From assembly GCF_011758655.1 (NCBI RefSeq), contig NZ_JAAMPA010000002.1, forward strand, positions 372,001 through 436,000: 64,000 nt of DNA, written 5' to 3'. The notes below the pieces were generated by a model that saw only the letters and a list, made by a program, of their open reading frames with translations, was not told the origin of the DNA and did no database searches. A program made the position numbers and the translations under genes. Shown one piece after another: positions 7,578 to 15,878 of the stretch; position 1 is the first letter of the stretch; every line of letters begins with the position of its first letter. The DNA comes from Modestobacter marinus. GTDB taxonomy: Bacteria; Actinomycetota; Actinomycetes; Mycobacteriales; Geodermatophilaceae.

Positions 7578-8741
7578 GTGCGCACCGTCGGGGTCGAGGA
7601 AGAACTGCTGGTCGTCGACCCCGCGGGAGTGCCGGTGCCGCTGGCGCCGGAGGCCCTTGAGGTGGCAGCCCGCCGCGGTGAGGGGGAGACGGTCGGCGAG
7701 CACGACCGCGCCGAGCAGTCCGGTGCGGCCCCGGAGACCGACACCGCCGGCGCCCCGGCCGGACCCCGCCTGGTGCCCGAGCTGAAGGAACAGCAGATCG
7801 AGCTGGGGACCCGGGTCTGCACAGGACTCGACGAGGTCGCCGCCGAGCTGCGGCACTGGCGCTCCCGGGCCGATGCGGCGGCCACGACGGTGGGTGCCCG
7901 GGTGGCGGCCCTGGCGAGTTCCCCGGTGGCCGTGGAGCCGGCGACGACGCAGGGGGAACGGTACGAGCAGATGGTCGAGGTCTTCGGCCTGACCGCCGCC
8001 GAGGTGCTGACCTGCGGCTGCCACGTGCACGTGTCGGTGGACGGCGACGACGAGGGCGTCGCCGTCCTGGACCGCATCCGGGTGTGGCTGCCGGTGCTCA
8101 CCGCGCTCACCACGAACTCGCCGTTCTGGTCCGGCCGCGACACCGGCTACGCCAGCTTCCGCTCCCAGGTCTGGAACCGGTGGCCCTCCGCCGGCCCGAA
8201 CGCCGTCTTCGGCTCCCCGGCGCGATACCACCGGCTCGTCGCCGACCTGGTCGCGACGGAGACGGTGCTCGACGAGGGGATGGTCTACTTCGACGCCCGC
8301 CTCTCCGCCACCTGGCCGACGGTGGAGGTCCGGGTGTCCGACGTCGCGCTGCGGGTCGAGGACGCCGTCCTGCTGGCCGGTCTGGTGCGCGGTCTGGTCG
8401 AGACCGCTGCCCGGGAGTGGCGGGCGGGTGTGCCGGCCCCGGAGATGCGGACCGAGGTGGTCCGCGTCGCCGGGTGGCGGGCCGGCCGCTCCGGCCTGAC
8501 CGGTGACCTGATCGACCCGCGCAGCGGCCAGCCGGCCCCGGCGGCCGCGGTGGTGGCGGCCCTCGTCGAGCACGTCCGCGCCGCTCTGGACGACAGCGGG
8601 GACGCCGAACGGGTCGAGGCGGGCGTCGCCGCCGTCCTGGGCCGTGGCACCGGGGCGTCCCTGCAGCGTGCGGTCTTCGACGAGACCGGCGACCCGGCCG
8701 CCGTCGTCCGGGCCGCGGTCGCCGCCACCCACGGCCGCTGA
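7578..8741 (+). CDS. YbdK-type carboxylate-amine ligase (glutamate-cysteine ligase fold)
   Basis: A 387-residue member of the GCS2/YbdK family. The start VRTVGVEEELLVVD is the typical family opening, with the acidic metal/ATP-binding EEE. LVPELKEQQIELGT, CGCHVHVSVD, RSQVWNRWPSAGP, EGMVYFDARLS and TVEVRVSDVALRVEDA are characteristic. E. coli YbdK has weak gamma-glutamylcysteine ligase activity; in actinobacteria the true substrate is unclear. Because these organisms normally make mycothiol, a thiol-related role is conceivable but unproven. The GTG at 7578 is the start that matches the family N-terminus. An unusual insert at about residues 35-60 is rich in Glu, Ala and Gly. Confidence 0.9.
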   Translation: MRTVGVEEELLVVDPAGVPVPLAPEALEVAARRGEGETVGEHDRAEQSGAAPETDTAGAPAGPRLVPELKEQQIELGTRVCTGLDEVAAELRHWRSRADAAATTVGARVAALASSPVAVEPATTQGERYEQMVEVFGLTAAEVLTCGCHVHVSVDGDDEGVAVLDRIRVWLPVLTALTTNSPFWSGRDTGYASFRSQVWNRWPSAGPNAVFGSPARYHRLVADLVATETVLDEGMVYFDARLSATWPTVEVRVSDVALRVEDAVLLAGLVRGLVETAAREWRAGVPAPEMRTEVVRVAGWRAGRSGLTGDLIDPRSGQPAPAAAVVAALVEHVRAALDDSGDAERVEAGVAAVLGRGTGASLQRAVFDETGDPAAVVRAAVAATHGR

Positions 8742-8771
8742 GGCCGCAGCGCCGCCCGCGACCGGGTTGGT

Positions 8772-8777
8772 TAGGGT
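8772..8777 (+). promoter_or_regulatory. -10 hexamer for the PlsC-like gene (leaderless)
   Basis: TAGGGT ends 6 nt before the ATG at 8784, with no Shine-Dalgarno sequence between. Confidence 0.5.
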
Positions 8778-8783
8778 CCGCCC

Positions 8784-9650
8784 ATGTACACGGCCAGCTG
8801 GGGCGACGTCGTCCGCCGAGACCTGTTCGGGCCGAAGCCGGACCCTCGGGACCGCCCCTACCGGTGGGTGATCCGGGTGGTGCTGATCGTCTTCCGGCTG
8901 TTCCGCTTCCACTTCGACCTGCGCGGGCGGGAGCACGTGCCGGCCACCGGTGGGGCGGTCATCTGCAGCAACCACGTCTCCTACTTCGACTTCACCTACC
9001 TGGGGCTGGCCGCGCTGCCGCAGCACCGGCTGGTGCGGTTCATGGCGAAGGCCGCGGTCTTCCACCACTGGTTCGCCGGGCCGTTCATGCGCGCCATGCA
9101 GCACATCCCGGTCGACCGCAAGGCCGGTGCCTCGGCGTTCGACGCCGCCGTCCGGGCGCTGGAGGAGGGGCACCTGGTCGGGATCTTCCCCGAGGCGACG
9201 ATCAGCACCTCCTTCACCGTGAAGGACGTCAAGGCCGGGGCGGCCCGGATGGCGATCCAGGCGGGGGTGCCGATCCTGCCGGCCGCCGTCTGGGGTGGGC
9301 AGCGGATCGCCACCAAGGCGCACAAGGTGGTGCTGCGCCGGGACGTGCCGGTGACGGTGATCATCGGCGAGCCGATCGTCCCGCAGCCGGGGGAGAAGCC
9401 GCAGGCCCTGCTCCGTCGCACCAAGGAGGCGATGGTGCAGCTGCTGGACGAGGCGCAGCGCACGTACCCGGAGAAGCCGGCCGGGGACGACGACCGCTGG
9501 TGGCAGCCGGCCCACCTGGGCGGCACCGCGCCGACCCCCGAGGTGGCCGCGATCAACGACGCCGACTACGCCGCCGGCAACCGGACGCGGGTCAAGGCAC
9601 CTCACCCGCTGGCCCGGGTCAAGCGGCTGCTGGCCCGCGGCCGACGCTGA
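8784..9650 (+). CDS. 1-acyl-sn-glycerol-3-phosphate acyltransferase (PlsC-like)
   Basis: A 288-residue membrane-associated acyltransferase. After an N-terminal hydrophobic stretch (about 28-42) come the family blocks in order: NHVSYFD (catalytic NHx4D), the HIPVDRK glycerol-phosphate region, GIFPEATIST (FPEG-like, with Ala in place of Gly) and VPILPAAVWG. It probably transfers a fatty acyl group to lysophosphatidic acid or a related acceptor at the inner membrane face. The C-terminal ~60 residues are basic and extend beyond the core. It ends 3 bp before the convergent LMF-like gene, with no visible terminator. Confidence 0.88.
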   Translation: MYTASWGDVVRRDLFGPKPDPRDRPYRWVIRVVLIVFRLFRFHFDLRGREHVPATGGAVICSNHVSYFDFTYLGLAALPQHRLVRFMAKAAVFHHWFAGPFMRAMQHIPVDRKAGASAFDAAVRALEEGHLVGIFPEATISTSFTVKDVKAGAARMAIQAGVPILPAAVWGGQRIATKAHKVVLRRDVPVTVIIGEPIVPQPGEKPQALLRRTKEAMVQLLDEAQRTYPEKPAGDDDRWWQPAHLGGTAPTPEVAAINDADYAAGNRTRVKAPHPLARVKRLLARGRR

Positions 9651-9653
9651 CCC

Positions 9654-11090
9654 TCAGCGCACCCGCGCGCCGACGTCGTCGGCGGTGAGCGGGGCGACCA
9701 GCTCCCGCTCGTACGTGCGGTGCCACCAGGCGCCGGTCTCCCGCCGCTCCGCGCGGGTGGTGAACCGGTAGCGGTACACGAGCACCCGCACCGCGGTGGG
9801 GCGGTCGGCGCCGAAGGGTGCCGACCGCAGCAGCCGCAGCGTGGGCGGGTCGGCGGCGAGGAGCTTGCCGAGGAACGGCACCAGCCAGGCCCGGCCGTAG
9901 GCGGGGGACAGGGCGACGAACCACATCAGCCAGTCCAGCCGCAGGTGGTACGGCGCCCACTGCGGCGGACGGCGGTGGACGTCGCCGGGCTTGCCGCGGA
10001 ACTCGTACTCCCGCCACTGCGCGTCCGGCCCGGTGCCGTCGGTGGCCTCGACGACCAGCTCCCGGCGCACCTTGGTCACCGAGCCGAAGGCGCCGTAGCT
10101 GTTCACCAGCCGCAGCGGGTCGAAGCTGGTGTTCATCCGCTGCCCGGGGGACAGCAGGTTGCGCACCGGCGCCACGCTGAGCACGGCGACCAGCACCGCC
10201 ACCCCGATCCCGACTGCTCCGAACCAGGTGGGGGAGGTGAGCTGGTCGGGGCGGTCGACCGGCAGCACGGCGGCCAGCCAGCGCCCGTCGACCACCGACA
10301 GGGCGAGCACCAGCGTGAGGGCGTTCAGCCAGGCGAAGTTGCCGCTGATCAGCAGGTACCCCTGGGTGACCACGATGACCAGGGCCGCCACCCCGGCGAC
10401 CGGCTGCGGCGCCAGCAGCCCGAAGACGACGACCAGCTGGGTGACGTGGTTGGCCAGCGTCTCCACGCGGTGCAGCCGGGGGCTCAGCCGGTGGAACCAC
10501 CAGCTCAGCGGGTTGGGCATCGGCTGGGTCTCGTGGTGCCACTGCAGGCAGGTGAGGTCGCGCCAGCACCGGTCACCGCGCATCTTGATCAACCCGGCGC
10601 CGAACTCCAGCCGGAAGAGCAGCCAGCGCAGCAGCCACATGCCCAGCACCGGCGGTGCGACGTGCGCCGGGCCGAGGAACACGGCGAGGAACCCGGCCTC
10701 CAGCAGCAGCGACTCCCAGCCGAAGCCGTACCAGATCTGCCCGACGTTCACGATCGACAGGTAGAGCGCCCAGAGCACCGCCCACAGCAGCATCCAGCCC
10801 GCCAGCGGCAGGCGGTCGGCCAGCCCACCGAGGGCGGCGGCCGAGAGCACGATGCCGGTCCAGCAGCAGCCGGCGAAGAACCGGTCGGACCAGTGCAGGT
10901 GGAACAGGCTCGGCGCACGCTTCCAGGACGCCCACTCCAGGTACCGGGGGACCGGGGTCAGGCCGTGGGTGCCGAGCAGCGCCCGGCCCTGCCGCAACGC
11001 GGCGACGAAGGCGATCAGGTACACGAGCGCGAGGCCCCGGGTGAAGACCCAGCGGCCCAGCCAGGCACCCGGGTCGGCGAACCACTCCAC
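9654..11090 (-). CDS. Lipase maturation factor (LMF) family membrane protein
   Basis: A 478-residue polytopic membrane protein with roughly eight hydrophobic segments in the first 330 residues and a soluble C-terminal part. LLLEAGFLAVFLGP, LLFRLEFGAGLIKMRGD, CWRDLTCLQWHHETQPMPN and NSYGAFGSVTKVRRELV are hallmarks of the LMF1/LMF2 family. In animals LMF1 assists lipase folding in the ER; the bacterial role is unknown and cannot be transferred directly. The GTG at 11090 follows GGGAGGGCACC, a usable ribosome-binding site. It lies 13 bp downstream of the GNAT gene on the same strand, so the two probably form a transcript. Confidence 0.85.
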   Translation of the reverse strand: MEWFADPGAWLGRWVFTRGLALVYLIAFVAALRQGRALLGTHGLTPVPRYLEWASWKRAPSLFHLHWSDRFFAGCCWTGIVLSAAALGGLADRLPLAGWMLLWAVLWALYLSIVNVGQIWYGFGWESLLLEAGFLAVFLGPAHVAPPVLGMWLLRWLLFRLEFGAGLIKMRGDRCWRDLTCLQWHHETQPMPNPLSWWFHRLSPRLHRVETLANHVTQLVVVFGLLAPQPVAGVAALVIVVTQGYLLISGNFAWLNALTLVLALSVVDGRWLAAVLPVDRPDQLTSPTWFGAVGIGVAVLVAVLSVAPVRNLLSPGQRMNTSFDPLRLVNSYGAFGSVTKVRRELVVEATDGTGPDAQWREYEFRGKPGDVHRRPPQWAPYHLRLDWLMWFVALSPAYGRAWLVPFLGKLLAADPPTLRLLRSAPFGADRPTAVRVLVYRYRFTTRAERRETGAWWHRTYERELVAPLTADDVGARVR

Positions 11091-11103
11091 GGTGCCCTCC
11101 CGC

Positions 11104-11616
11104 TCAGTCCGGCGGGGCCTCGAGCCGGAAGGCCTCCAGCTCCGTGCCGTACCAGCGGGTGGTGCGGCCCAGCGGCTGCATGCCCAGCTTCTGGCACACC
11201 CGCAGCGAGGCCTGGTTGCCCGGCCGGACGACGGCGTAGACCTCCAGCAGCCCGTCGTCGAACGCCCGGTCGACGACCGCCCGGGCCGCCTCGGTGGCGT
11301 AGCCGCGCCGCCAGCTGTCCGGGTGCAGGTGCCAGCCGACCTCGACCTCACCGACACCCTGGGGGAGGGGCTTGAGCAGCACCGTGCCCGCCGGCGGGCC
11401 GCCGCTGCGCGGTTCGACCGCCCAGCACCCGTGCGCCGGGTCCAGCTCGTGCACCAGCCGCCAGCGCTCGACCAGCTCGGCGGGCGGCACCGTGGGCGCC
11501 CCACCCAGCCAGCGGGTCACCTCCTCGCGGCTGTACAGGTCGGCGAGGCGGGCCAGGTCGGCCTCGTCCGTCGTCCAGGCCCGCAGTCGCAGCCGGTCCG
11601 TGCACAGCAGTTCCAC
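11104..11616 (-). CDS. GNAT family N-acetyltransferase (RimJ/RimL-like)
   Basis: A 170-residue GNAT protein. LCTDRLRLRAWTTDEADL is the typical RimJ/RimL-type N-terminus, and the acetyl-CoA binding section reads EVGWHLHPDSWRRGYATEAA. The C-terminal block VYAVVRPGNQASLRVCQKLG is also typical (N-x-A-S-x-R). Such enzymes acetylate amino groups of proteins or small molecules; the acceptor is unknown. The start is a GTG giving VELLC. The palindromic repeat at 11664-11759 lies just upstream, between this gene and kamA. Confidence 0.85.
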   Translation of the reverse strand: MELLCTDRLRLRAWTTDEADLARLADLYSREEVTRWLGGAPTVPPAELVERWRLVHELDPAHGCWAVEPRSGGPPAGTVLLKPLPQGVGEVEVGWHLHPDSWRRGYATEAARAVVDRAFDDGLLEVYAVVRPGNQASLRVCQKLGMQPLGRTTRWYGTELEAFRLEAPPD

Positions 11617-11663
11617 CCGACCCTGCCTACCGCCGTCCGCCCGCTCGAAACCACCCCCGGCGG

Positions 11664-11759
11664 CCTACGGTGATCAGGTCACCTGATCGAACACTGGCCT
11701 ACCGCACCAACGTTGGTGCAGGGGGCCAGACGGTGATCAGGTCACCTGATCACCGTAGG
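11664..11759. repeat. Three-palindrome repeat element, copy 1
   Basis: A 96-bp intergenic element with three palindromes. The first has arms GATCAGGT/ACCTGATC (11672-11688, 1-bp centre). The middle is the perfect 16-mer GCACCAACGTTGGTGC (11704-11719). The third has 13-bp arms ACGGTGATCAGGT/ACCTGATCACCGT (11730-11756). The whole element is bounded by 16-bp inverted repeats, CCTACGGTGATCAGGT at the left end and its complement at the right. Palindrome centres are 31.5 bp apart, three helical turns. A second copy with identical spacing lies at 49264-49353. It sits between kamA and the GNAT gene, both on the minus strand. Confidence 0.85.
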
Positions 11760-11772
11760 GAGGCCCCTCAGG

Positions 11773-13140
11773 TCAGCCACCCGCCGGGACGAGCTGCCGC
11801 TCGCGCTGCGCCGCCCACCAGGCGCGGCCCTCGGCCGGCAGGGTGGCGATCGGGTCGTAGTAGACGTGGCGGCGGTCCAGGGCCGCGGCGTCGGCCCGCT
11901 CGATGCCGGTGCGGTAGTTCTTCGTCCACCAGGAGATGCCGCGCACCCGGTCGTACTCGGCGACCTGGTGCACCCAGCGCTTGCCGACGTAGGGCACGTC
12001 GCACACGATCCGCGGCGTCGCGAAGCCCGGCAGGTAGCCCATCAGGTCGTGCTGCAGCGTCTGCGCGGTGCCCAGGGAGACCCGCCAGTGCTCGGCGCTG
12101 GGGATCATGTCGCACATGTAGAAGTAGTAGGGCGTGATCGAGGCCCCGTCGAGCAGCGCGAAGCACAGGTCGAGCAGCTGGCCGGCGGTGGCGTTCACCC
12201 CCGCGAGCAGCACGCCCTGGTTGCGCACGTCGCGCACCCCGACCGCCAGCAGCACCCGGGCGGCCTCGGCGACCAGCGGGGTCACCGACTGGGCGGCGTT
12301 CACGTGGGTGTGCACCGCCAGCGATACGCCGCGCACCCGCGCGAGGGTCGCCAGCCTCCCCATCCCGTCGACGACCTCGGGCTGCAGCCAGTGCTGGGGC
12401 AGGCCCATCAGCGCCTTCGAGGCCAGCCGCACGTCGCGGATGGAGTCGATCTCCAGCAGCCCCTCGACGAACGCGGCGACGTTCTTGAAGGGCAGGTTCG
12501 CCACGTCACCACCGGAGACGACGACGTCCCGGACGCCGGGGGTGCGGCGCAGGTAGGCCAGCATCTCGCCCTGCCGGTCGACCGGCTTCAGGTCGAACCG
12601 CAGCTTGTCGACCGCCGGGGTGGAGTTGCCGACCAGGTCCATCCGGGTGCAGTGCCCGCAGTACTGCGGGCAGGTCGACAGCAGCTCGGCCAGCACCTTG
12701 GTCGGATAGCGGTGGGTGAGGCCCTCGACGGCCCACATCTCGTGCTCGTGCAGCGAGTCGCGCGCCGCGTGCGGGTGGCTGGCCTCCTCGCCGGGCAGCC
12801 GGTCGGAGGCCACCGGGAGCATGTAGCGGCGCACCGGGTCGGCGAGCATCGCCGCGGTCGAGGGCGGCGCCGCCGGCACCATCGTGTTCACCATCTGCGG
12901 CGGCAGCAGCAGGGACATCGTGGCGCGGCCGGCCTGGTCGGCCTCGACGTCGGCGTAGAACGACTCGTCCAGCAGGTCGCCGTACACGCCGCGCAGCTGG
13001 CGCACGTTCTTCACGCAGTGCGCGCGCTGCCACTGGGCGCTGCGCCAGTCCTGCTCGCTCACCCCGGCGAAGCCGGGCAACCGGCGCCAGTCGGGCTCGA
13101 CGAGCTCACGGGCGGTGTACTCGTAGGGCTGCTCCAGCAC
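11773..13140 (-). CDS. kamA: Lysine 2,3-aminomutase family radical SAM enzyme
   Basis: A radical SAM, PLP-dependent aminomutase of about 455 residues that converts L-lysine to L-beta-lysine, the first step of the pathway encoded next door. The cluster motif is CPQYCGHC (CxxxCxxC). SGGDVANLPFK, TPYYFYMCDMIPSAEHWR and DVPYVGKRWVHQV (candidate PLP lysine) follow the KamA pattern. The GTG at 13140 is preferred because AGGAGT precedes it by 4 nt. The upstream GTG at 13182 starts 1 nt after a TAGGGT -10 hexamer (minus, 13189-13184) and so cannot lie within a normal transcript. It diverges from kdd. A glutamate 2,3-aminomutase or EpmB-like role is less likely given the KamDE neighbours. Confidence 0.88.
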   Translation of the reverse strand: MLEQPYEYTARELVEPDWRRLPGFAGVSEQDWRSAQWQRAHCVKNVRQLRGVYGDLLDESFYADVEADQAGRATMSLLLPPQMVNTMVPAAPPSTAAMLADPVRRYMLPVASDRLPGEEASHPHAARDSLHEHEMWAVEGLTHRYPTKVLAELLSTCPQYCGHCTRMDLVGNSTPAVDKLRFDLKPVDRQGEMLAYLRRTPGVRDVVVSGGDVANLPFKNVAAFVEGLLEIDSIRDVRLASKALMGLPQHWLQPEVVDGMGRLATLARVRGVSLAVHTHVNAAQSVTPLVAEAARVLLAVGVRDVRNQGVLLAGVNATAGQLLDLCFALLDGASITPYYFYMCDMIPSAEHWRVSLGTAQTLQHDLMGYLPGFATPRIVCDVPYVGKRWVHQVAEYDRVRGISWWTKNYRTGIERADAAALDRRHVYYDPIATLPAEGRAWWAAQRERQLVPAGG

Positions 13141-13183
13141 CGCGACTCCTGTCCGTGCGACGTCTTCCGACTCCGACGCCACG

Positions 13184-13229
13184 ACCCTACGGGAAGAAGT
13201 GCGGCGATCGGGCAGATCAACGATAGGTT
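13184..13229. promoter_or_regulatory. Divergent promoter region kamA / kdd
   Basis: TAGGGT on the minus strand (13189-13184) faces kamA and TAGGTT on the plus strand (13224-13229) faces kdd. The two -10-like hexamers are back to back, so the aminomutase gene and the five-gene operon can be switched on from one short control region. No convincing -35 or operator palindrome was found by eye. Confidence 0.45.
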
Positions 13230-13265
13230 CTCCGGTGTCGAGCCGGAGACGACGAAGGGACGACG

Positions 13266-14303
13266 GTGGCGATGGACGCGCTGCACCGCAGCCTCGGAGT
13301 GCACCGGGTGCTCGAACCGGCCGGCGTGCTGCCCCAGGCGGCCGCCCGGCTGGACGCCGACCCGCGGATCGGTCCCGACGAGGTGCGCATCGCGGTGCAC
13401 CGGCTCAACCTCGACGCGGCCTCCTACCGGCAGCTGGCCGAGGAGCACGGTGGGGAGGGCGACCGGGTGCGCGCCGCCGTGCTCGGGATCGTCGAGCGCC
13501 GCGGCAAGATGCACAACCCGGTCACCGGCTCGGGCGGGATGCTCATCGGCGTCGTCGACGAGGTGGGCGACGACTCCCCGCTCGGCCTCGAGCCCGGCCA
13601 GCAGGTCGCCACCCTGGTCTCCCTCACGCTCACCCCCCTGCGGATCACCGACGGCCTGGCCCGGTGGGACGGCCGCAGCGAGCAGGTGCCGGCCGCCGGG
13701 ACGGCGGTCCTCTTCGCCCGCTCGATCGCCGCCGTGCTGCCCGAGGACCTGCCCCAGGAGGTGGCGCTGGCGGTGCTCGACGTCTGCGGCGCCCCGGCGG
13801 CCACCGAGCGGGTCGTGCACCGCTCGGGTCACCGCCCCTCGGTCGCCGTCCTGGGCGCGGCCGGCAAGTCCGGGTGCCTGAGCCTGGCCGCGGCCCGGGA
13901 CGCCCGCGCGGGCCGGCTGGTCGGCGTGGTCCGCGACGAGCGGGAGGCCGCGGCCCTGCGGGCGGCGCGGCTGGCCGACGAGGTGGTCGTCGCCGACGCC
14001 ACCGACCCGCTCGCCGTCGCCGCCGCGGTCGGCCCGCCGGTCGACGTCACCGTGGTGTGCGTCGACACCCCCGGCGCCGAGCACGGGGCGGTCCTCGCGA
14101 CGGCCGACGGCGGCACCGTGGTCTTCTTCTCCATGGCCACCTCCTTCTCGGCGGCGGCCCTGGGAGCTGAGGGGATGGCGGCGGACGTGACGATGCTCGT
14201 GGGCAACGGCTACACGCCGGGGCACGCAGCCCTGGCGATGGACCTCTACCGGCACTCGCCGGGTGTGCGGTCGCTGATCGAGCCGCGGGTGCGCGCCTCG
14301 TGA
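13266..14303 (+). CDS. kdd: L-erythro-3,5-diaminohexanoate dehydrogenase
   Basis: A 345-residue NAD(P)-dependent dehydrogenase that deaminates 3,5-diaminohexanoate to 5-amino-3-oxohexanoate in lysine degradation. Recognisable parts are the N-terminal HRVLEPAGVLPQAA, RRGKMHNPVTGSGGMLIG and the Rossmann nucleotide site SVAVLGAAGKSGCLSLAAAR (about 190-209). The C-terminal half has VVFFSMATSFSAAALGAEG and GNGYTPGHAALAMDL. The GTG at 13266 follows GAAGGGACGACG. Its stop overlaps the start of the amidohydrolase gene by 4 bp (GTGA), so translation is coupled. The position beside kamA/kamDE/kal strongly supports the function. Confidence 0.88.
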   Translation: MAMDALHRSLGVHRVLEPAGVLPQAAARLDADPRIGPDEVRIAVHRLNLDAASYRQLAEEHGGEGDRVRAAVLGIVERRGKMHNPVTGSGGMLIGVVDEVGDDSPLGLEPGQQVATLVSLTLTPLRITDGLARWDGRSEQVPAAGTAVLFARSIAAVLPEDLPQEVALAVLDVCGAPAATERVVHRSGHRPSVAVLGAAGKSGCLSLAAARDARAGRLVGVVRDEREAAALRAARLADEVVVADATDPLAVAAAVGPPVDVTVVCVDTPGAEHGAVLATADGGTVVFFSMATSFSAAALGAEGMAADVTMLVGNGYTPGHAALAMDLYRHSPGVRSLIEPRVRAS

Positions 14304-15805
14304 GCGAGCTGCTCGTCCGGGACGTGACGGTCGGCGACCGGCCCGGACGTGCCGTGCACGTCGTCGACGGGCGGATCGCCTGGCTGGGTGCCACGACCGA
14401 CGCGCCGACGGCCGCCCGGGTGCTGGACGGCGGGGGAGCGCTGCTGACCCCGGCGTTCGTCGACGCCCACGTGCACGCCACCGCCACCGGCCTGGCGCTG
14501 ACCGGCCTGGACCTGCACGGCGCCGACAGCCTGCGGTCCGCGCTGACCGGCGTCACCGCGCAGACCAGCGCGGCCCCCACCGGCACGGTGCTCGGCACCG
14601 GCTGGGACGAGACCGCCTGGCCCGAGGGCCGCGGGCTCACCCGGCACGACCTGGACGCTGTGGTGGGAGAGCGGCCGGCCTACCTGGCCCGGGTCGACGT
14701 GCACTCGGCCACCGTCTCCACCGCGCTGCTGGACCGGGTGCCCGGCATCACTGAGCTCCCCGGGTACAGCCCCGACGGCCGGCTCCGGCTCGACGCCCAC
14801 CACGCCGCGCGCCAGGCCGCCTACGGGTCGGTGCCGGCGGACCAGCGGCGCAGCGCCCAGCGGGCCACCCTGGCCGCCGCGGCCGCGCTGGGCATCGGCA
14901 GCGTGCACGAGATGGCCGGCCCGGAGGTGTCCAGCGCCGAGGACCTGGCCGGCCTGCTCGCCCTGGCCGCCGAGGCCCCCGGGCCGCGCGTGGTCGGCTA
15001 CTGGGGGGAGCTGTCCGAGCGCGGCGGCCTGGACGTCGTCCGCGAGCTGCGGCTGGCCGGCGCCGGCGGCGACCTGTTCTGCGACGGCGCGTTCGGCTCG
15101 CACACCGCCGCGCTCAGCAGCCCCTACGCCGACCGGCCGGAGACCACCGGTGCACTGCGTTTCGACACCGCCGCCCTCGTCGAGCACGTCCGCGCCTGCA
15201 CGGTCGCGGGGCTGCAGGCCGGGTTCCACTGCATCGGGGACGCCGCCGTCGACCAGGTGCTGACCGCGGTCGGCGCGGTCGTCGCGGAGCTGGGCCGGGA
15301 CGCCGTCCGGGCCTGCCGGCACCGGCTGGAGCACGTGGAGATGGTCGGCGACGAGGCGATCGACCAGCTGCGCCGGTGGGGGATGGTCGCCAGCGTCCAG
15401 CCCGCCTTCGACGCCGCCTGGGGCGGGCCGGCCGGCATGTACGCCGAGCGGCTGGGCGTCGAGCGGGCCGCCGGGTGCAACCCGCTGGCCGACCTGGTCG
15501 ACGCGGGGGTGTCGGTGGCCATCGGCAGCGACGCCCCGGTCACCCCGCTGGACCCGTGGGGCGGGGTGCACGCGGCCGTCGACCACACCACCCCCGGCTC
15601 CGGCATGCGCCCGTTCGACGCATTCGACGCGGCCACCCACGGTGGCTGGGTCGCCGCCCGCGCGGAGCACCCGGAGGGGCCGCTGGCCGTCGGCGCACCG
15701 GCGGACCTCGCGCTGTGGGCCACGGAGCTGACGCTCTCCGCCGTCCTGGCCGCCCGGGCCCGGCCCACCTGCCGCCAGCTGGTCGTCGCCGGGGAGCCGT
15801 GTTGA
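14300..15805 (+). CDS. YtcJ-like metal-dependent amidohydrolase
   Basis: A 501-residue amidohydrolase-superfamily protein. The metal-site HxH is in FVDAHVHATATG, with later ligands in HCIGDAAVDQV, CRHRLEHVEM and IGSDAPVTPLDPWGG. YtcJ-type enzymes hydrolyse amides such as N-substituted formamides. It is embedded in the lysine operon between kdd and kamD, overlapping kdd by 4 bp, which is not part of the classic clostridial gene set. It could deacylate an N-acylated lysine or beta-lysine derivative feeding the pathway, but this is inference. The place where kce might be expected is taken by this gene, although it is not homologous to Kce (BKACE/DUF849). Confidence 0.82.
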   Translation: MSELLVRDVTVGDRPGRAVHVVDGRIAWLGATTDAPTAARVLDGGGALLTPAFVDAHVHATATGLALTGLDLHGADSLRSALTGVTAQTSAAPTGTVLGTGWDETAWPEGRGLTRHDLDAVVGERPAYLARVDVHSATVSTALLDRVPGITELPGYSPDGRLRLDAHHAARQAAYGSVPADQRRSAQRATLAAAAALGIGSVHEMAGPEVSSAEDLAGLLALAAEAPGPRVVGYWGELSERGGLDVVRELRLAGAGGDLFCDGAFGSHTAALSSPYADRPETTGALRFDTAALVEHVRACTVAGLQAGFHCIGDAAVDQVLTAVGAVVAELGRDAVRACRHRLEHVEMVGDEAIDQLRRWGMVASVQPAFDAAWGGPAGMYAERLGVERAAGCNPLADLVDAGVSVAIGSDAPVTPLDPWGGVHAAVDHTTPGSGMRPFDAFDAATHGGWVAARAEHPEGPLAVGAPADLALWATELTLSAVLAARARPTCRQLVVAGEPC

Positions 15806-15878
15806 CCGGCACCGGCCCGGCGGCCCCGAGCCGTTCCCCCGTCCCCACACCGCAGCCGAGACGACACAGGGGAGTGCG

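Noticed and set aside
11664..11759. Plain Rho-independent terminator
   Set aside because: Three palindromes with fixed spacing and a second copy elsewhere are not explained by termination alone, although one hairpin may terminate kamA transcripts.
11773..13140. EpmB (EF-P lysyl modification) instead of KamA
   Set aside because: The neighbours kamD, kamE, kdd and kal give a complete catabolic context and no EF-P or EpmA gene is near.
15806..15878. Cobalamin riboswitch before kamD
   Set aside because: The gap is 73 bp, lies inside an operon and lacks the conserved B12-box; none was found upstream of kdd either.
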